64,000 nucleotides of DNA, taken from positions 1 through 64,000 of the forward strand of contig JAQGDQ010000007.1 in NCBI GenBank assembly GCA_030141605.1. Reading direction: 5' to 3'. The notes under the pieces are model-generated. The model was not told the DNA's origin. It saw only the letters and a list, made by a program, of their open reading frames with translations, and searched no databases. Position 1 is the first letter of the stretch; every line of letters begins with the position of its first letter. A program made the translations under genes and the position numbers. Positions 26,201 through 31,420 of the stretch are shown here, one piece after another. This DNA comes from Tubiluchus corallicola. Its lineage: Eukaryota; Priapulida; Priapulimorpha; Priapulimorphida; Tubiluchidae.

Positions 26201-27635
26201 CATCTTGTGCACCTACAGCTTGTACAATTTTAGCACATTTCCACATAAAATTCTGTTGTTTTTTCAGAGGCAGACCAGCCTAATGAAGCACATTAGTATT
26301 ACAGTCAACAGAAGATGCTAACGTTGACACAGAACAAAGTCTTGAAATGTACAGAATTATATCTAAAGCGTTTTTTCTTTTGCAGCTACCACTGTTACAG
26401 AAAGTTCAACACACAGCAGTGAATCTACCTCAATCTACAGCTAAACTAGTATTTTTGTTTATCCTTTTTTTCACTAGGGTGGATGGTAACAGTCCAGTCC
26501 AGTCCAGCAACCATAAATACATATTTTGAAATATGTAAAATTGTATTTAGAGTGACTTTAATTTTGCAGATGTCAATATCAATGTCACAGAAAATTCAAC
26601 ATACAGCAGTGAATCTGCATCTACTGATTACACAAGCACTGATAGCAGCTTAAGCTCTGAAGCTACTGAACAGTCAACTGATTACAGTATGTTAAGCACC
26701 ATGGAATCTAGTACAGGTACAGTCAGTAGCTAAACTGTTATTTTTGCGTACGAAATACTGAACAATCAATTTTAAATTTATAGGTTCTGGATTATTAAAT
26801 ATTAAAATTTATTAATAATAATATTAGAATTTAAAGTCCTGGATGAGTGCTCAGTCCTTCTCAGTACCTTTTATTTAGCAGATGTCAGCACCAGTGTCAC
26901 AGAAAGTTCTACATACAGCAGTGAATCTGTATCTACTGATTACACAAGTACTGATAACAACTTAAGCTTTGAAGCTACTGAAAATTCGCCTGTTTACAGT
27001 TCTTTAAGCACCACGGAAACCAGCACAGGTACTGTCTACAACTAAAGTGGTATTTTTGTTTATCCTGTTTTCACAGGATAGTAAATAGAAATGTGTCTAG
27101 GGCAGTTGGAATTTTGCAGATTCAGTTGTCACAGAAAGTTCTACTTACAGTGCGAATCTGTGTCTACTGACTACACATGCACTAATAACAGTTTATGCTC
27201 TGAATCTACAGAAGAATCAACTGATTACAGTACACCAAGTATGATAAAAACTAGCACGGTTACTGTCACTGTTGTTCATACCATTTCCTACCTCTGTTAG
27301 GAGATCAGGGAAGGGGTGTAATTATTTAAAATACATAGTTATAATAAATAGTGAAGTAGCTTTTATCGATTTTGGTGCTGCACACTTTGTGCAGAAGTTC
27401 TTTTGACGTAATTTGCCATGCATGACAATACAAAACAAAGTACATTCTGAAAAGACCTGTGCATTTCTCATACATTTTCTGCTTGCAGATTTAAGCAGCA
27501 TTGTTTTGGAAAATTCTTCTTACAACAGTGAGACTACGTCGACTGATTACACAAATACCGATGTTAGTTTTACATTTAAAACTCCCGAAGATGTAACTGG
27601 TGCTATTGTACTAAGTACCATAGAAACTAATGCAG
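68..27635 (+). CDS. Mosaic lectin / Ser-Thr repeat / ShK / EGF gene (partial, multi-exon span)
   Basis: Gene-level entry. Exons recognised in order: three lectin-domain exons, 11 intact Ser/Thr-repeat exons, two ShK exons, two calcium-binding EGF exons, then 9 more intact Ser/Thr-repeat exons. From the end of the third lectin exon onward all joins are phase 1 (first base G of a codon before the intron), so the exon chain stays open. The 5' end, with any signal peptide, lies left of the window. No transmembrane segment, GPI signal or terminal exon was identified. The domain mix is that of secreted or cell-surface recognition or mucin-like proteins; this is inference. I do not recognise a named orthologue. 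Which exons are joined in real transcripts cannot be seen. Confidence 0.72.
276..811. other. Intron between lectin exons 1 and 2
   Basis: AT-rich, no coding or RNA signal seen. Confidence 0.5.
812..971 (+). CDS. C-type lectin-like domain exon 2
   Basis: 160 nt. The acceptor ttttttaag at 811 leaves one base to complete the previous codon (TA+T = Tyr), and the donor is GAG^gtatgt. It encodes LNWIGYSIW, the WIGL-type core motif of C-type lectin domains. I preferred the acceptor at 811 over AG at 843-844 because the latter would require the weaker donor gtagta in exon 1. The intron after it opens directly into a roughly 40-bp minisatellite. Confidence 0.75.
985..1340. repeat. Degenerate minisatellite, about 35-44 bp period
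   Basis: Repeated unit with ctctttcttg, a variable stretch, then ctccagcaaaggtgc..tttgtag. About nine copies start immediately inside the intron after the lectin exon at 812-971. A stray unit lies near 2005-2040. Confidence 0.75.
2540..2654 (+). CDS. C-type lectin-like domain exon 3
   Basis: 115 nt, phase 0 start, phase 1 end. It encodes DWEAYCAVW, then FCTATHPFICEA, matching the C-terminal lectin signature (Cys, aromatic, ...FICE). The three lectin exons supply the paired Cys pattern and the WIG core. I did not see a clear EPN/QPD plus WND calcium/sugar-binding motif, so carbohydrate binding is unproven. The phase 1 end feeds the Ser/Thr-repeat array. Confidence 0.75.
2655..3852. other. Intron between lectin domain and repeat array
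   Basis: About 1.2 kb, no repeat-exon homology, no ORF worth keeping. Nothing further seen. Confidence 0.5.
3853..3999 (+). CDS. Ser/Thr-repeat exon 1
   Basis: 147 nt = 49 codons, phase 1-1. Acceptor ctgcag, donor AATG^gtacta. Contains TAITESSTYSSESAS and DYTSTDNSLSSE, dense in Ser/Thr with periodic Tyr and Glu, as in mucin-like O-glycosylated stalks. Read past its donor, the frame stops after seven codons. Confidence 0.78.
4000..5433. other. Intron; AT-rich, with a self-complementary AATTCGAA-type tract
   Basis: No exon found. Around 5145-5255 short motifs such as aattcgaa, gaatttgaattc and aaattcgattc recur on both strands, a self-complementary low-complexity tract. Confidence 0.45.
5434..5562 (+). 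CDS. Ser/Thr-repeat exon 2 (short, 43 codons)
   Basis: 129 nt, phase 1-1; acceptor aatctag, donor ACAG^gtatta. It lacks 18 nt (the DNSLSS segment) relative to the 147-nt form, an in-frame deletion. Begins DISTAATENPVYSSGSVSTD. Confidence 0.72.
5749..5895 (+). CDS. Ser/Thr-repeat exon 3
   Basis: 147 nt, phase 1-1; acceptor ttttgcag, donor ACTG^gtactg. A diverged subtype with SQTSMYSAEIVSTDYTNTD. Its exon and upstream intron are duplicated at 8660-8990. Confidence 0.78.
6005..6151 (+). CDS. Ser/Thr-repeat exon 4
   Basis: 147 nt, phase 1-1; acceptor attttgcag, donor ACAG^gtacag. Contains SSESVFTDYASTGSSLSSG. Exon and downstream intron resemble those at 9038-9250. Unspliced, the frame ends at TAG five codons past the donor. 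Confidence 0.78.
7012..7143 (+). CDS. Ser/Thr-repeat exon 5 (44 codons)
   Basis: 132 nt, phase 1-1; acceptor ttagcag, donor ACAG^gtacag. In-frame loss of five codons gives STYSSDYASTDSS. Exon plus about 430 nt of downstream intron recurs at 18017-18575. Confidence 0.78.
7144..8774. other. Intron with a copy shared with 18149-18575
   Basis: The first 430 nt duplicate the intron after 18148. A GATG-rich stretch lies near 7445-7475 and a TG/CATG-rich stretch at about 8400-8520. No gene seen. Confidence 0.5.
8775..8921 (+). CDS. Ser/Thr-repeat exon 6
   Basis: 147 nt, phase 1-1; acceptor ttttgcag, donor ACTG^gtactg. Paralogue of the exon at 5749: TQTSMRSAEIVSTDYTNTD. The upstream intron is also conserved between the two copies. 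Confidence 0.78.
9038..9187 (+). CDS. Ser/Thr-repeat exon 7 (shifted acceptor)
   Basis: 150 nt, phase 1-1. The usual tagCAG acceptor reads tagCAA, so splicing is predicted at the upstream TAG. This adds one codon and changes the start from D-V-S-T to A-N-V-S-T, which contains an N-V-S sequon. Donor ACAG^gtacag. Confidence 0.7.
9517..9651 (+). CDS. Ser/Thr-repeat exon 8 (shifted acceptor, short)
   Basis: 135 nt, phase 1-1. Same CAG to CAA change and predicted upstream acceptor as the exon at 9038, giving A-N-V-S-T. An in-frame deletion joins SVFTD to LSLSFETTEQS. Donor ACAG^gtacag. Confidence 0.68.
10204..10350 (+). CDS. Ser/Thr-repeat exon 9
   Basis: 147 nt, phase 1-1; acceptor ttatgcag, donor ACCG^gtacag. 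Begins DISTTVTESSTYSSEFASTA. Preceded by a TA-rich simple repeat at about 10060-10095. Confidence 0.76.
10351..11626. other. Intron before unit 0
   Basis: No exon found. The segment from about 11415 (gacaatcatt...) is the native sequence to which the gag fragment is joined in the duplicated units. Confidence 0.5.
11627..11685 (+). pseudogene. Truncated repeat exon with in-frame stop (unit 0)
   Basis: A strong acceptor (ttttcttttgcag) is followed by a repeat start (TTVTESSTHSSESTS) that ends IYS-stop. A deletion removed the second half and the donor, fusing directly to sequence that normally lies downstream of a donor. It may be a dead exon, or a usable terminal exon giving a short C-terminus. 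Same structure at 21693 and 26386. Confidence 0.6.
11804..11950 (+). CDS. Ser/Thr-repeat exon 10
   Basis: 147 nt, phase 1-1; acceptor attttgcag, donor ACAG^gtacag. Begins DVNINVTESSTYNSESASTD; N-V-T is a potential N-glycosylation site. This is the ancestral-looking member of the type copied at 21877 and 26570. Confidence 0.78.
12116..12262 (+). CDS. Ser/Thr-repeat exon 11
   Basis: 147 nt, phase 1-1; acceptor ttagcag, donor ACAG^gtactg. Contains STDKNLSFEATENSPVYSS. Copies of this type lie at 18681, 22189 and 26882. Last intact repeat exon before the ShK exons. Confidence 0.78.
12354..12493 (+). pseudogene. Frameshifted repeat exon (unit 0)
   Basis: Repeat-exon homology with acceptor tttgcag, but a 1-nt deletion in the AGCAGTGAA segment (AGCGTGAA) breaks the frame, and the donor context is changed from ACAGgtactg to ACGgttactg. 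The downstream frame still looks repeat-like (ESVSTDYTCTNNSL), so the damage is recent relative to the duplication history. Confidence 0.68.
12601..13473 (+). repeat. LTR-like module, unit 0 (solo copy)
   Basis: About 870 bp matching the modules at 20055, 24755 and 28251, from attgctcttgcatttct to catactcgatca (TG...CA ends possible). It includes an (AAT)n-type tract and a pyrimidine-rich centre. Leader and gag do not follow it here. Read as a solo LTR or truncated copy of the BEL/Pao-like element; the LTR identity is inferred from its position ahead of gag in the other copies. Confidence 0.55.
13540..13745 (+). pseudogene. Relic of an EGF exon locus with the exon body deleted
   Basis: Intron sequence matching that before the EGF exon at 17524 (aataaacaatg, cctaataaacagtgaattca) leads to cagATTTAAATTAATG, the first bases of that exon with a stop. 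It then jumps directly to sequence matching about 17870-17945, downstream of the EGF exon. A third EGF exon once stood here and was deleted. Confidence 0.55.
14023..14136 (+). CDS. ShK domain exon 1
   Basis: 114 nt, phase 1-1; acceptor attgcag, donor ACTG^gtatac. Encodes GCKDYHYNCEYWSDQGEC then NNPGWMAANCRKSCRYC: the six-Cys ShK pattern (C-x-D, C-x-x-W, G-E-C, N-P-x-W-M, C-x-x-S-C-x-x-C) plus one extra Cys at the end. ShK domains occur in ion-channel toxins but also in many ordinary secreted enzymes and matrix proteins. Here the mosaic context argues for a structural or binding module rather than a free toxin. Confidence 0.85.
14440..14557. repeat. About 33-bp tandem repeat, four copies
   Basis: Units of the form gtccacaaagttattacaac followed by agttaataa variants, in the intron between the two ShK exons. 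Confidence 0.7.
14768..14935. repeat. T/G-rich low-complexity tract before ShK exon 2
   Basis: Nearly pure T and G on the plus strand (ttttgtttttg, tgtgggtg). It acts as an exaggerated polypyrimidine/G-T tract upstream of the acceptor at 14961 and creates spurious Phe/Cys-rich ORFs. Confidence 0.8.
14962..15114 (+). CDS. ShK domain exon 2
   Basis: 153 nt, phase 1-1; acceptor tttttacag, donor ACAG^gtaagc. Six Cys in ShK order with CAIWASQGECVNNPNF and RCKLSCGVC. Compared with the first ShK exon it has a longer first loop rich in Gly/Thr/Asp and lacks the C-terminal extra Cys. The intron before it is an extreme T/G-rich tract. Confidence 0.85.
15115..15807. other. Intron between ShK exon 2 and EGF exon 1
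   Basis: No coding signal seen. Contains a short imperfect inverted repeat (gctaccactgtagtc... / ...accgcagtggtag, about 15664-15700). Confidence 0.45.
15808..15987 (+). CDS. Calcium-binding EGF-like exon 1
   Basis: 180 nt, phase 1-1; acceptor ttcattag, donor TCGG^gtaaga. Encodes DVNECGAGDPTHNCDP, then CINTNGSFTCQC. D-x-N-E-C and C-x-N-x(4)-F-x-C-x-C match the calcium-binding and Asn-hydroxylation signatures of cbEGF modules. Six Cys are present, ending TTCSG. Confidence 0.87.
15988..17523 (+). other. Intron between EGF exons, with an unassigned open stretch
   Basis: Positions 16764-17126 are open for 120 codons (contains FRKQDFLDSYLCSTEKDLP and KLTYYISREDRRN), longer than expected for AT-rich DNA, but no ATG start, splice signals or recognisable family were found. 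It may be a fragment of a mobile element. A dispersed repeat at about 17265-17320 (tttttcaaaattggc) recurs near 38350. Confidence 0.35.
17524..17673 (+). CDS. Calcium-binding EGF-like exon 2
   Basis: 150 nt, phase 1-1; acceptor cattgcag, donor TCAG^gtaaaa. Encodes DLNECDVNNPTHNCDPDL, then CLNVEGSFSCQC. Same module class as the exon at 15808, with the shared NPTHNCDP loop indicating duplication of one module. Tandem cbEGF pairs usually form rigid calcium-stiffened rods. Confidence 0.87.
18017..18148 (+). CDS. Ser/Thr-repeat exon 12 (44 codons)
   Basis: 132 nt, phase 1-1; acceptor ttagcag, donor ACAG^gtacag. Nearly identical to the exon at 7012, including the five-codon deletion, and followed by the same intron sequence to about 18575. 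It is therefore a dispersed copy placed after the EGF exons. Confidence 0.78.
18681..18830 (+). CDS. Ser/Thr-repeat exon 13 (shifted acceptor)
   Basis: 150 nt, phase 1-1. Acceptor tttag^CAAATGTC with the CAG to CAA change, giving A-N-V-S-T. The body is otherwise of the 12116 type (NNLSFEATEN). Its upstream 105 nt matches the intron before the exon at 9038, so the copy is a recombinant. Confidence 0.72.
18922..19060 (+). pseudogene. Frameshifted repeat exon (unit X)
   Basis: Copy of the exon at 12354 with the same 1-nt deletion and the same altered donor. The lesion therefore predates the duplication of units. Confidence 0.68.
19289..19435 (+). CDS. Ser/Thr-repeat exon 14 (divergent subtype, copy X)
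   Basis: 147 nt, phase 1-1; acceptor gcttgcag, donor GCAG^gtatta. Encodes DLSSIVLENSSYNSETTSTD then TFKTPEDVSGATVLSTIE. Most divergent repeat subtype, kept in frame in all three units X, Y and Z. Confidence 0.78.
19790..19818. repeat. (TG)n microsatellite, unit X
   Basis: Longest of the three unit copies; unit Y (about 24498-24516) is shorter and unit Z (about 27990-28003) is interrupted by C. Confidence 0.8.
20055..20940 (+). repeat. LTR-like module, unit X
   Basis: Copy of the 870-885 bp module, followed by a leader and gag start. Differs from the others mainly in AAT-repeat length and scattered substitutions. Confidence 0.58.
21177..21431 (+). pseudogene. BEL/Pao-like gag N-terminal fragment, unit X
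   Basis: Opens MSEQTTVQAHSQAKKIMKSP and runs 84 codons; the final codons cross the duplication junction near 21415. The leader upstream ends in a splice-like tttttcag. The rest of gag-pol is absent, replaced by host intron. Confidence 0.6.
21693..21751 (+). pseudogene. Truncated repeat exon with in-frame stop (unit Y)
   Basis: Copy of the exon at 11627: good acceptor, repeat start, stop TAA at 21749-21751, no donor. Preserved structure in the duplicate. Confidence 0.6.
21877..22023 (+). CDS. Ser/Thr-repeat exon 15 (unit Y)
   Basis: 147 nt, phase 1-1; acceptor attttgcag, donor ACAG^gtacag. Copy of the 11804 type with DVNINVTENSTYSSESASTD; N-V-T and N-S-T are both potential N-glycosylation sites. 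Nearly identical to the exon at 26570. Confidence 0.78.
22189..22335 (+). CDS. Ser/Thr-repeat exon 16 (unit Y)
   Basis: 147 nt, phase 1-1; acceptor ttagcag (unchanged CAG), donor ACAG^gtactg. Copy of the 12116 type; nearly identical to 26882. Contains STDNNLSFEATENSPVYSS. Confidence 0.78.
22427..23764 (+). pseudogene. Frameshifted repeat exon split by a LINE insertion (unit Y)
   Basis: Copy of the frameshifted exon. The first part is 22427 to about 22491 and the remainder about 23672-23764. The interval is filled by a 5'-truncated LINE in minus orientation. An 18-bp segment (taataacagtttatgctc) is tandemly doubled at the right border. Copies in units X and Z lack the insertion. Confidence 0.7.
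22491..23672 (-). mobile_element. 5'-truncated CR1-like LINE fragment
   Basis: Minus-strand pieces include LSTWFKANKLSLNIEKTKF and VKYTKFLGIIIDEHLTWQEH, matching the C-terminal part of the LINE RT at 55708-57702. Frames are broken near 23306-23349 and 23083. The 3' end (low coordinate) has a short AATCT-type repeat. Tandem acaacattacaatat units lie at about 22675-22775. It interrupts a dead repeat exon in unit Y only. Confidence 0.75.
23995..24141 (+). CDS. Ser/Thr-repeat exon 17 (divergent subtype, unit Y)
   Basis: 147 nt, phase 1-1; acceptor gcttgcag, donor GCAG^gtatta. Copy of the 19289 exon, differing at one visible residue (VSGAIVLS instead of VSGATVLS). Flanking introns are also near-identical. 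Confidence 0.78.
24755..25634 (+). repeat. LTR-like module, unit Y
   Basis: Copy of the same module, nearly identical to unit X. Confidence 0.58.
25871..26125 (+). pseudogene. BEL/Pao-like gag N-terminal fragment, unit Y
   Basis: Same 84-codon fragment and same junction to host intron as at 21177. The identical breakpoint shows both came from one duplication structure. Confidence 0.6.
26386..26444 (+). pseudogene. Truncated repeat exon with in-frame stop (unit Z)
   Basis: Third copy of the stop-ended short exon; stop TAA at 26442-26444. Acceptor and stop are unchanged relative to 21693. Confidence 0.6.
26570..26716 (+). CDS. Ser/Thr-repeat exon 18 (unit Z)
   Basis: 147 nt, phase 1-1; acceptor attttgcag, donor ACAG^gtacag. 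Copy of the exon at 21877 with the same NVTENSTYSS start. Unspliced read-through gives a stop five codons past the donor. Confidence 0.78.
26882..27028 (+). CDS. Ser/Thr-repeat exon 19 (unit Z)
   Basis: 147 nt, phase 1-1; acceptor ttagcag, donor ACAG^gtactg. Copy of the exon at 22189; unspliced read-through ends TVYN-stop. Confidence 0.78.
27120..27258 (+). pseudogene. Frameshifted repeat exon (unit Z)
   Basis: Fourth copy of the frameshifted exon. Here the deletion region reads CAGTGCGAATCTG, a further change at the same point, and the frame is still broken. Donor context ACGgtt as in the other copies. Confidence 0.66.
27489..27635 (+). CDS. Ser/Thr-repeat exon 20 (divergent subtype, unit Z; last one found)
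   Basis: 147 nt, phase 1-1; acceptor gcttgcag, donor GCAG^gtatta. Copy of 19289/23995 with EDVTGAIVLS. It is the last repeat exon seen. About 600 nt downstream the BEL-like element begins, and no later host exon was found, so the gene may be truncated or its terminal exon is unrecognised. Confidence 0.76.
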
Positions 27636-28250
27636 GTATTATTGATGGTAAAAGTTTATTTTACCTCTTTTTTTAACTCTTAGAGTTTGGAAAACGTGTA
27701 AGTATGCAATCTGTATAGTTATTGCTTGGAAGTCTGTAACCTACTTAATAGGTATTCATTGATAATCTGGAAAGAATGTGAGCCGAAAAAGTTGCATGCA
27801 GGTTTGTATTTTACCACAGAACTTTATTATACAACTCTGTAGAGTGATAACCCAGACATGAAAAAAAATTCAGTCTGTGATGCCTGGTTTTAGTAATAAA
27901 ATGGTAAGTACATTTGGTTTTTCCATGCAAAACAGTACTTTATATTAGAAAAATCCTGCCTATTAATCTCTGCCTTTTCTGTGTGGAAAATGTGTGCGTG
28001 TGCAAGCGTGGGTGCGTGCGTGACACATATGTAAATCAATGCACTTGTGAAACAGAGCATTTGTTCCATGCATCAGCAAAATTATGGAACAAGCTTTTTT
28101 TTATTTAAACAGGCTATCAAAACATTGCATCATAACAAAGTGTTGCAGTCTTTTACTCGTAGTTTTAAATTATGAAGCACCTGAAGCATTTTGTCAGGTT
28201 CTCATTTTTATTGACAATTAGTAATCCTTAATGGTTCATAATTGCTCTTG

Positions 28251-28401
28251 CATTTCTAAAAGTTTTTGTTCGTTGTTTTCTTTTATTTATGCTAAGGGAT
28301 GTTAAAGCAGAATGCATATGTTATTTGCAATTTTAGCAAATTGCTCAACTAATACAGACACACCATATATAATATAATGTAATGTAACGTAATGTAATGT
28401 A

Positions 28402-28444
<43 letters not shown>

Positions 28445-29134
28445 CTTTATTTAGAGTTGTCTTTAAATTCAATCGACAACAAAAGCCTGCCATGAGGTTT
28501 TTGTCACCTAATCAACTACAATTACAACTACGTAACAAATTATTATTATTACCCCACTTTTACCCTAAATACTATCATGAATACTGCACAACCTTGTCCT
28601 CTAACCTGCCTTTCTTTGTTTCTTTCCGACCTTACAGGCAAGATTTGTTCCTATGTGGGTTATTTGCAGGTATGCAATGGCTTATTTACCGAGAGCTGCC
28701 TCTTTCACATGCATTTAAGAGTTTTGCTGCAATTTATTTGTATCTACTGCATGTACGTATCTGTGTATAACAGGCACATTTTAAAGAGCTGTTATGTGTC
28801 TTTAAGGTTTTCAAAATGCTTAAGGGTTTGTTCAGTACTCTTCCTAGATTTTGAACTTTGGTTTTTTGCATTTTGTATTCTGTAGTGAAATAAAATGAAG
28901 TATTAAGAACCTTAGTCTGCTTTCTATCTCTCTAAACATTGCTTGTTACTATTATAGGCCTATATATTCAAATAACTCAAAAGTTATATGTTTCTTAATA
29001 GCTCCAAACTATGTGTGTTGATAACTCCAAAAGTAAATGGCTTTTGTAGCTCTAAAAGCCCTTTGCTAACCTAGAATATTCAGTTTGTAGTTCAGACTTT
29101 CAAGGTTAAAGTGTACAGTCACCATACTCGATCA
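28251..29134 (+). repeat. LTR-like module, unit Z (5' end of the longest BEL copy)
   Basis: Copy of the module with a longer (AAT)n tract (about 28405-28443). Here leader, gag and pol remains follow, which supports reading the module as the 5' LTR. Confidence 0.6.
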
Positions 29135-29370
29135 GCTGATTACAATATACATTTTATAGTCTGGATTTTAAGTCAGTTGTTTCTAAATTAGAAGTTCAGT
29201 AATACTACAAAGACTTGTTATCTGTATGGTCTGGATTTAGATTAGCTAAGCCTGAATAACTATTGTTGCTCAGTTTTTTGGAACTTTTTGCTTTGCTAAC
29301 AGTGAGTATTTGTATATTTTGCTATTGGTTTACAGAATTTTTGCGTGTTGTCTAACAGTCTTTTTTCAGA

Positions 29371-29559
29371 ATGTCAGAGCAAGCAACTGTTCAAGCCCAT
29401 AGCAAGGCCAAGAAAATCATAAAATCCCCTGGATATGCAAAACGTGTTGAATCTGATACCTCGGCAGACGAGGAGACCCCGATAGCTGACTTTGAAGTTA
29501 ACATTGCTAAGAACTGTAGTGATGCAGCTCAGCTAGTTAAGCTAGCAAACAAACCTTAA
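29371..29559 (+). pseudogene. BEL/Pao-like gag N-terminus, unit Z
   Basis: Opens MSEQATVQAHSKAKKIIKSP; ends at a stop after ADAAQ-like sequence (..CSDAAQLVKLANKP). Diverges from the X and Y copies only at its 3' end, where they cross toward the host-intron junction. Confidence 0.6.
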
Positions 29560-29710
29560 GATACTTAAGACTTGCATGGTTTTTTAGATAGGCTAAATAG
29601 ATAGATACCTAAATCTAATTTTTAGATAGTTACCTAAATCTGTGCTTGTAGCTTTTTGAGATTGAACAGAGAAGCGGAAGTCTTGGACCACCGAAGAGCT
29701 TCGTGACCGT

Positions 29711-30379
29711 TTGCAGAATTATGATGTCAACTTGGAGGCTGTTGAAGAAGAAGCTTTTTCACTTCGGCTTCTTCAGGAGCCAGATCACTTCAACCGTAAG
29801 CCAGATTATTTCAAATCACAGAGTGTTCCTCGAGGTGAGAGTGTATTGCAAGTTGTGGATCAGCCCAGTCAGGGCAAAAATCCAATAACACTTTTGGTAG
29901 GAAAATTCTTTGTACATTTTGTAAATCAAACCAGCATTATAGCAATGGATGTACTGTTCATTCTACTGTTGCAGCTCGTAAAGCACTTTTTGCCGGTAGG
30001 TGCTTTTAAGTGTTTAAGCATTAACCATTATGCACTTAACTGCAAGTCTTCACATGTTTGTATCCATTACAGCCTACCAGGTCATCATCAAAGTCTTTGT
30101 TTAAAAAAGTTTTCCTCTGGAACAGGTGCTGTCATCCTGCTGACTACAACATCTGCTTCAGAAAAGGCTTTGTGTTCAACTACCTCGGAGAGTGTATGTA
30201 TGCAAACTGCTTCTTGCATTGTAAGTAATCATGTTACTAATCAAAGGGTTCGGGTGTATGCAACGCTTGATTCAGAAAGTGCTTGTTCTTATATAACTAC
30301 ATGTTTAGCTATGCAATTAGGCATTAAACCAACTAAATGTTTCCTTTGGCAGTATTATGCTAACACTAAATTAGCATAA
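29711..30379 (+). pseudogene. BEL/Pao-like gag zinc-knuckle and protease region
   Basis: Open for 222 codons. Contains KCLSINHYALNCKSSHVC and HYSLPGHHQSLC, the paired Cys/His knuckles of Pao gag (the first Cys appears lost), then ATLDSESACSYITTCLAMQL, a retropepsin-like site in which the expected D-S-G reads D-S-E. The protease is probably inactive. Confidence 0.65.
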
Positions 30380-30500
30380 TTTAGCTCTGGGTAAACACCC
30401 AGAGAGCTAGCACTAAATTAAGAATAGTTTATAATGCCTCTGCTAAGGTGAATAAATCTAGTCCATCCCTAAATGACTGCTTATACTGAGGCCTGTTCTA

Positions 30501-31290
30501 ATGCCTGACTTATGCAGTGTACTTCGTCATTTCAGGATGCACGAGTATGAATTAGTTAGTGACATTGAGAAGTCCTTCCTTGCAGTTGGTTTACATGAGC
30601 CTGATCAAGACGTCACACATTTTCTTTGGCTAAAGGTATTAGTAACACTGATCCTACTGGTAACTTGCAAATATTTTGTTTTACTCGCTGTCTGTTTGGA
30701 ATTCTGTGTAGCCCATGGATGCTAGCAGCCCATGTTGCCAAAACTGATGAAGCCATTTCCTTCTACAAATTAGCTAAAGATCTCTTTTCAACGGCATCTA
30801 TGAATTTGAGGGAATTTGGTTCTAATAACATAAAGTTTGTTGCTTCTCTACCCGAGAAAGATAAAATTGCATCCTCAGAAATAAAAGTATTAGGATTAAA
30901 ATGGAGCGCCAAGGATGACACATTGTCTATTTCGCATAAGATTGTTGTAAACATACACAATAATCCGCTAAACACGAGATATTAAAACAAGTTGCAAGTC
31001 TGTTTGACACCTGTGGTTATGTATCTCCGCTTACACTTGATGCAAAGTTGTTTTTAGCTGAACTTTGGGTAGAAAAGTATGGCTGGGACCAGTCACTTAG
31101 TGAGCGTCATTTAGAACAATGGGAATTGATTGCTGATCTTCGCATATACCCCGTTGTATTTGTACTAATGTGGATGATGATATTTTATTTAATCTGTTGT
31201 GTTTTACTGATGCTTCTATGTATGCTTATGCTTATGTTGTCTTTTTACACCAGGTACCTCATGATGGGCAAGTTAGAGTGGATTAGGTCT
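30501..31290 (+). pseudogene. BEL/Pao-like reverse transcriptase and RNase H remnants
   Basis: Contains DIEKSFLAVGLHEPDQD and FLWLK, then FGILCSPWMLAAHV (RT), SMNLREFGSN, VASLFDTCGYVSPLTLDAK (connection) and FTDASMYAYAYVVF (RNase H), spread over several frames. The segment that should carry the catalytic Tyr-Val-Asp motif, between AAHV and AKTDEAISFY, is deleted. Confidence 0.7.
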
Positions 31291-31420
31291 TTTCCAAGAA
31301 CTGCCTCGCTCCATTCCATGCTTAGAATTTCTAGGAGATTTAGTTGGCGCTCGTGCTGATAACTACGTTCGTCAAGAACTTAAATTAAGTACCGTAGCAT
31401 GTACACTGTCTACAGACTTT

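Noticed and set aside
3853-27635. CRISPR-like array, given evenly repeated units
   Set aside because: The repeats are 147-nt spliced exons with splice sites and reading frames, and the surroundings are animal genomic DNA.
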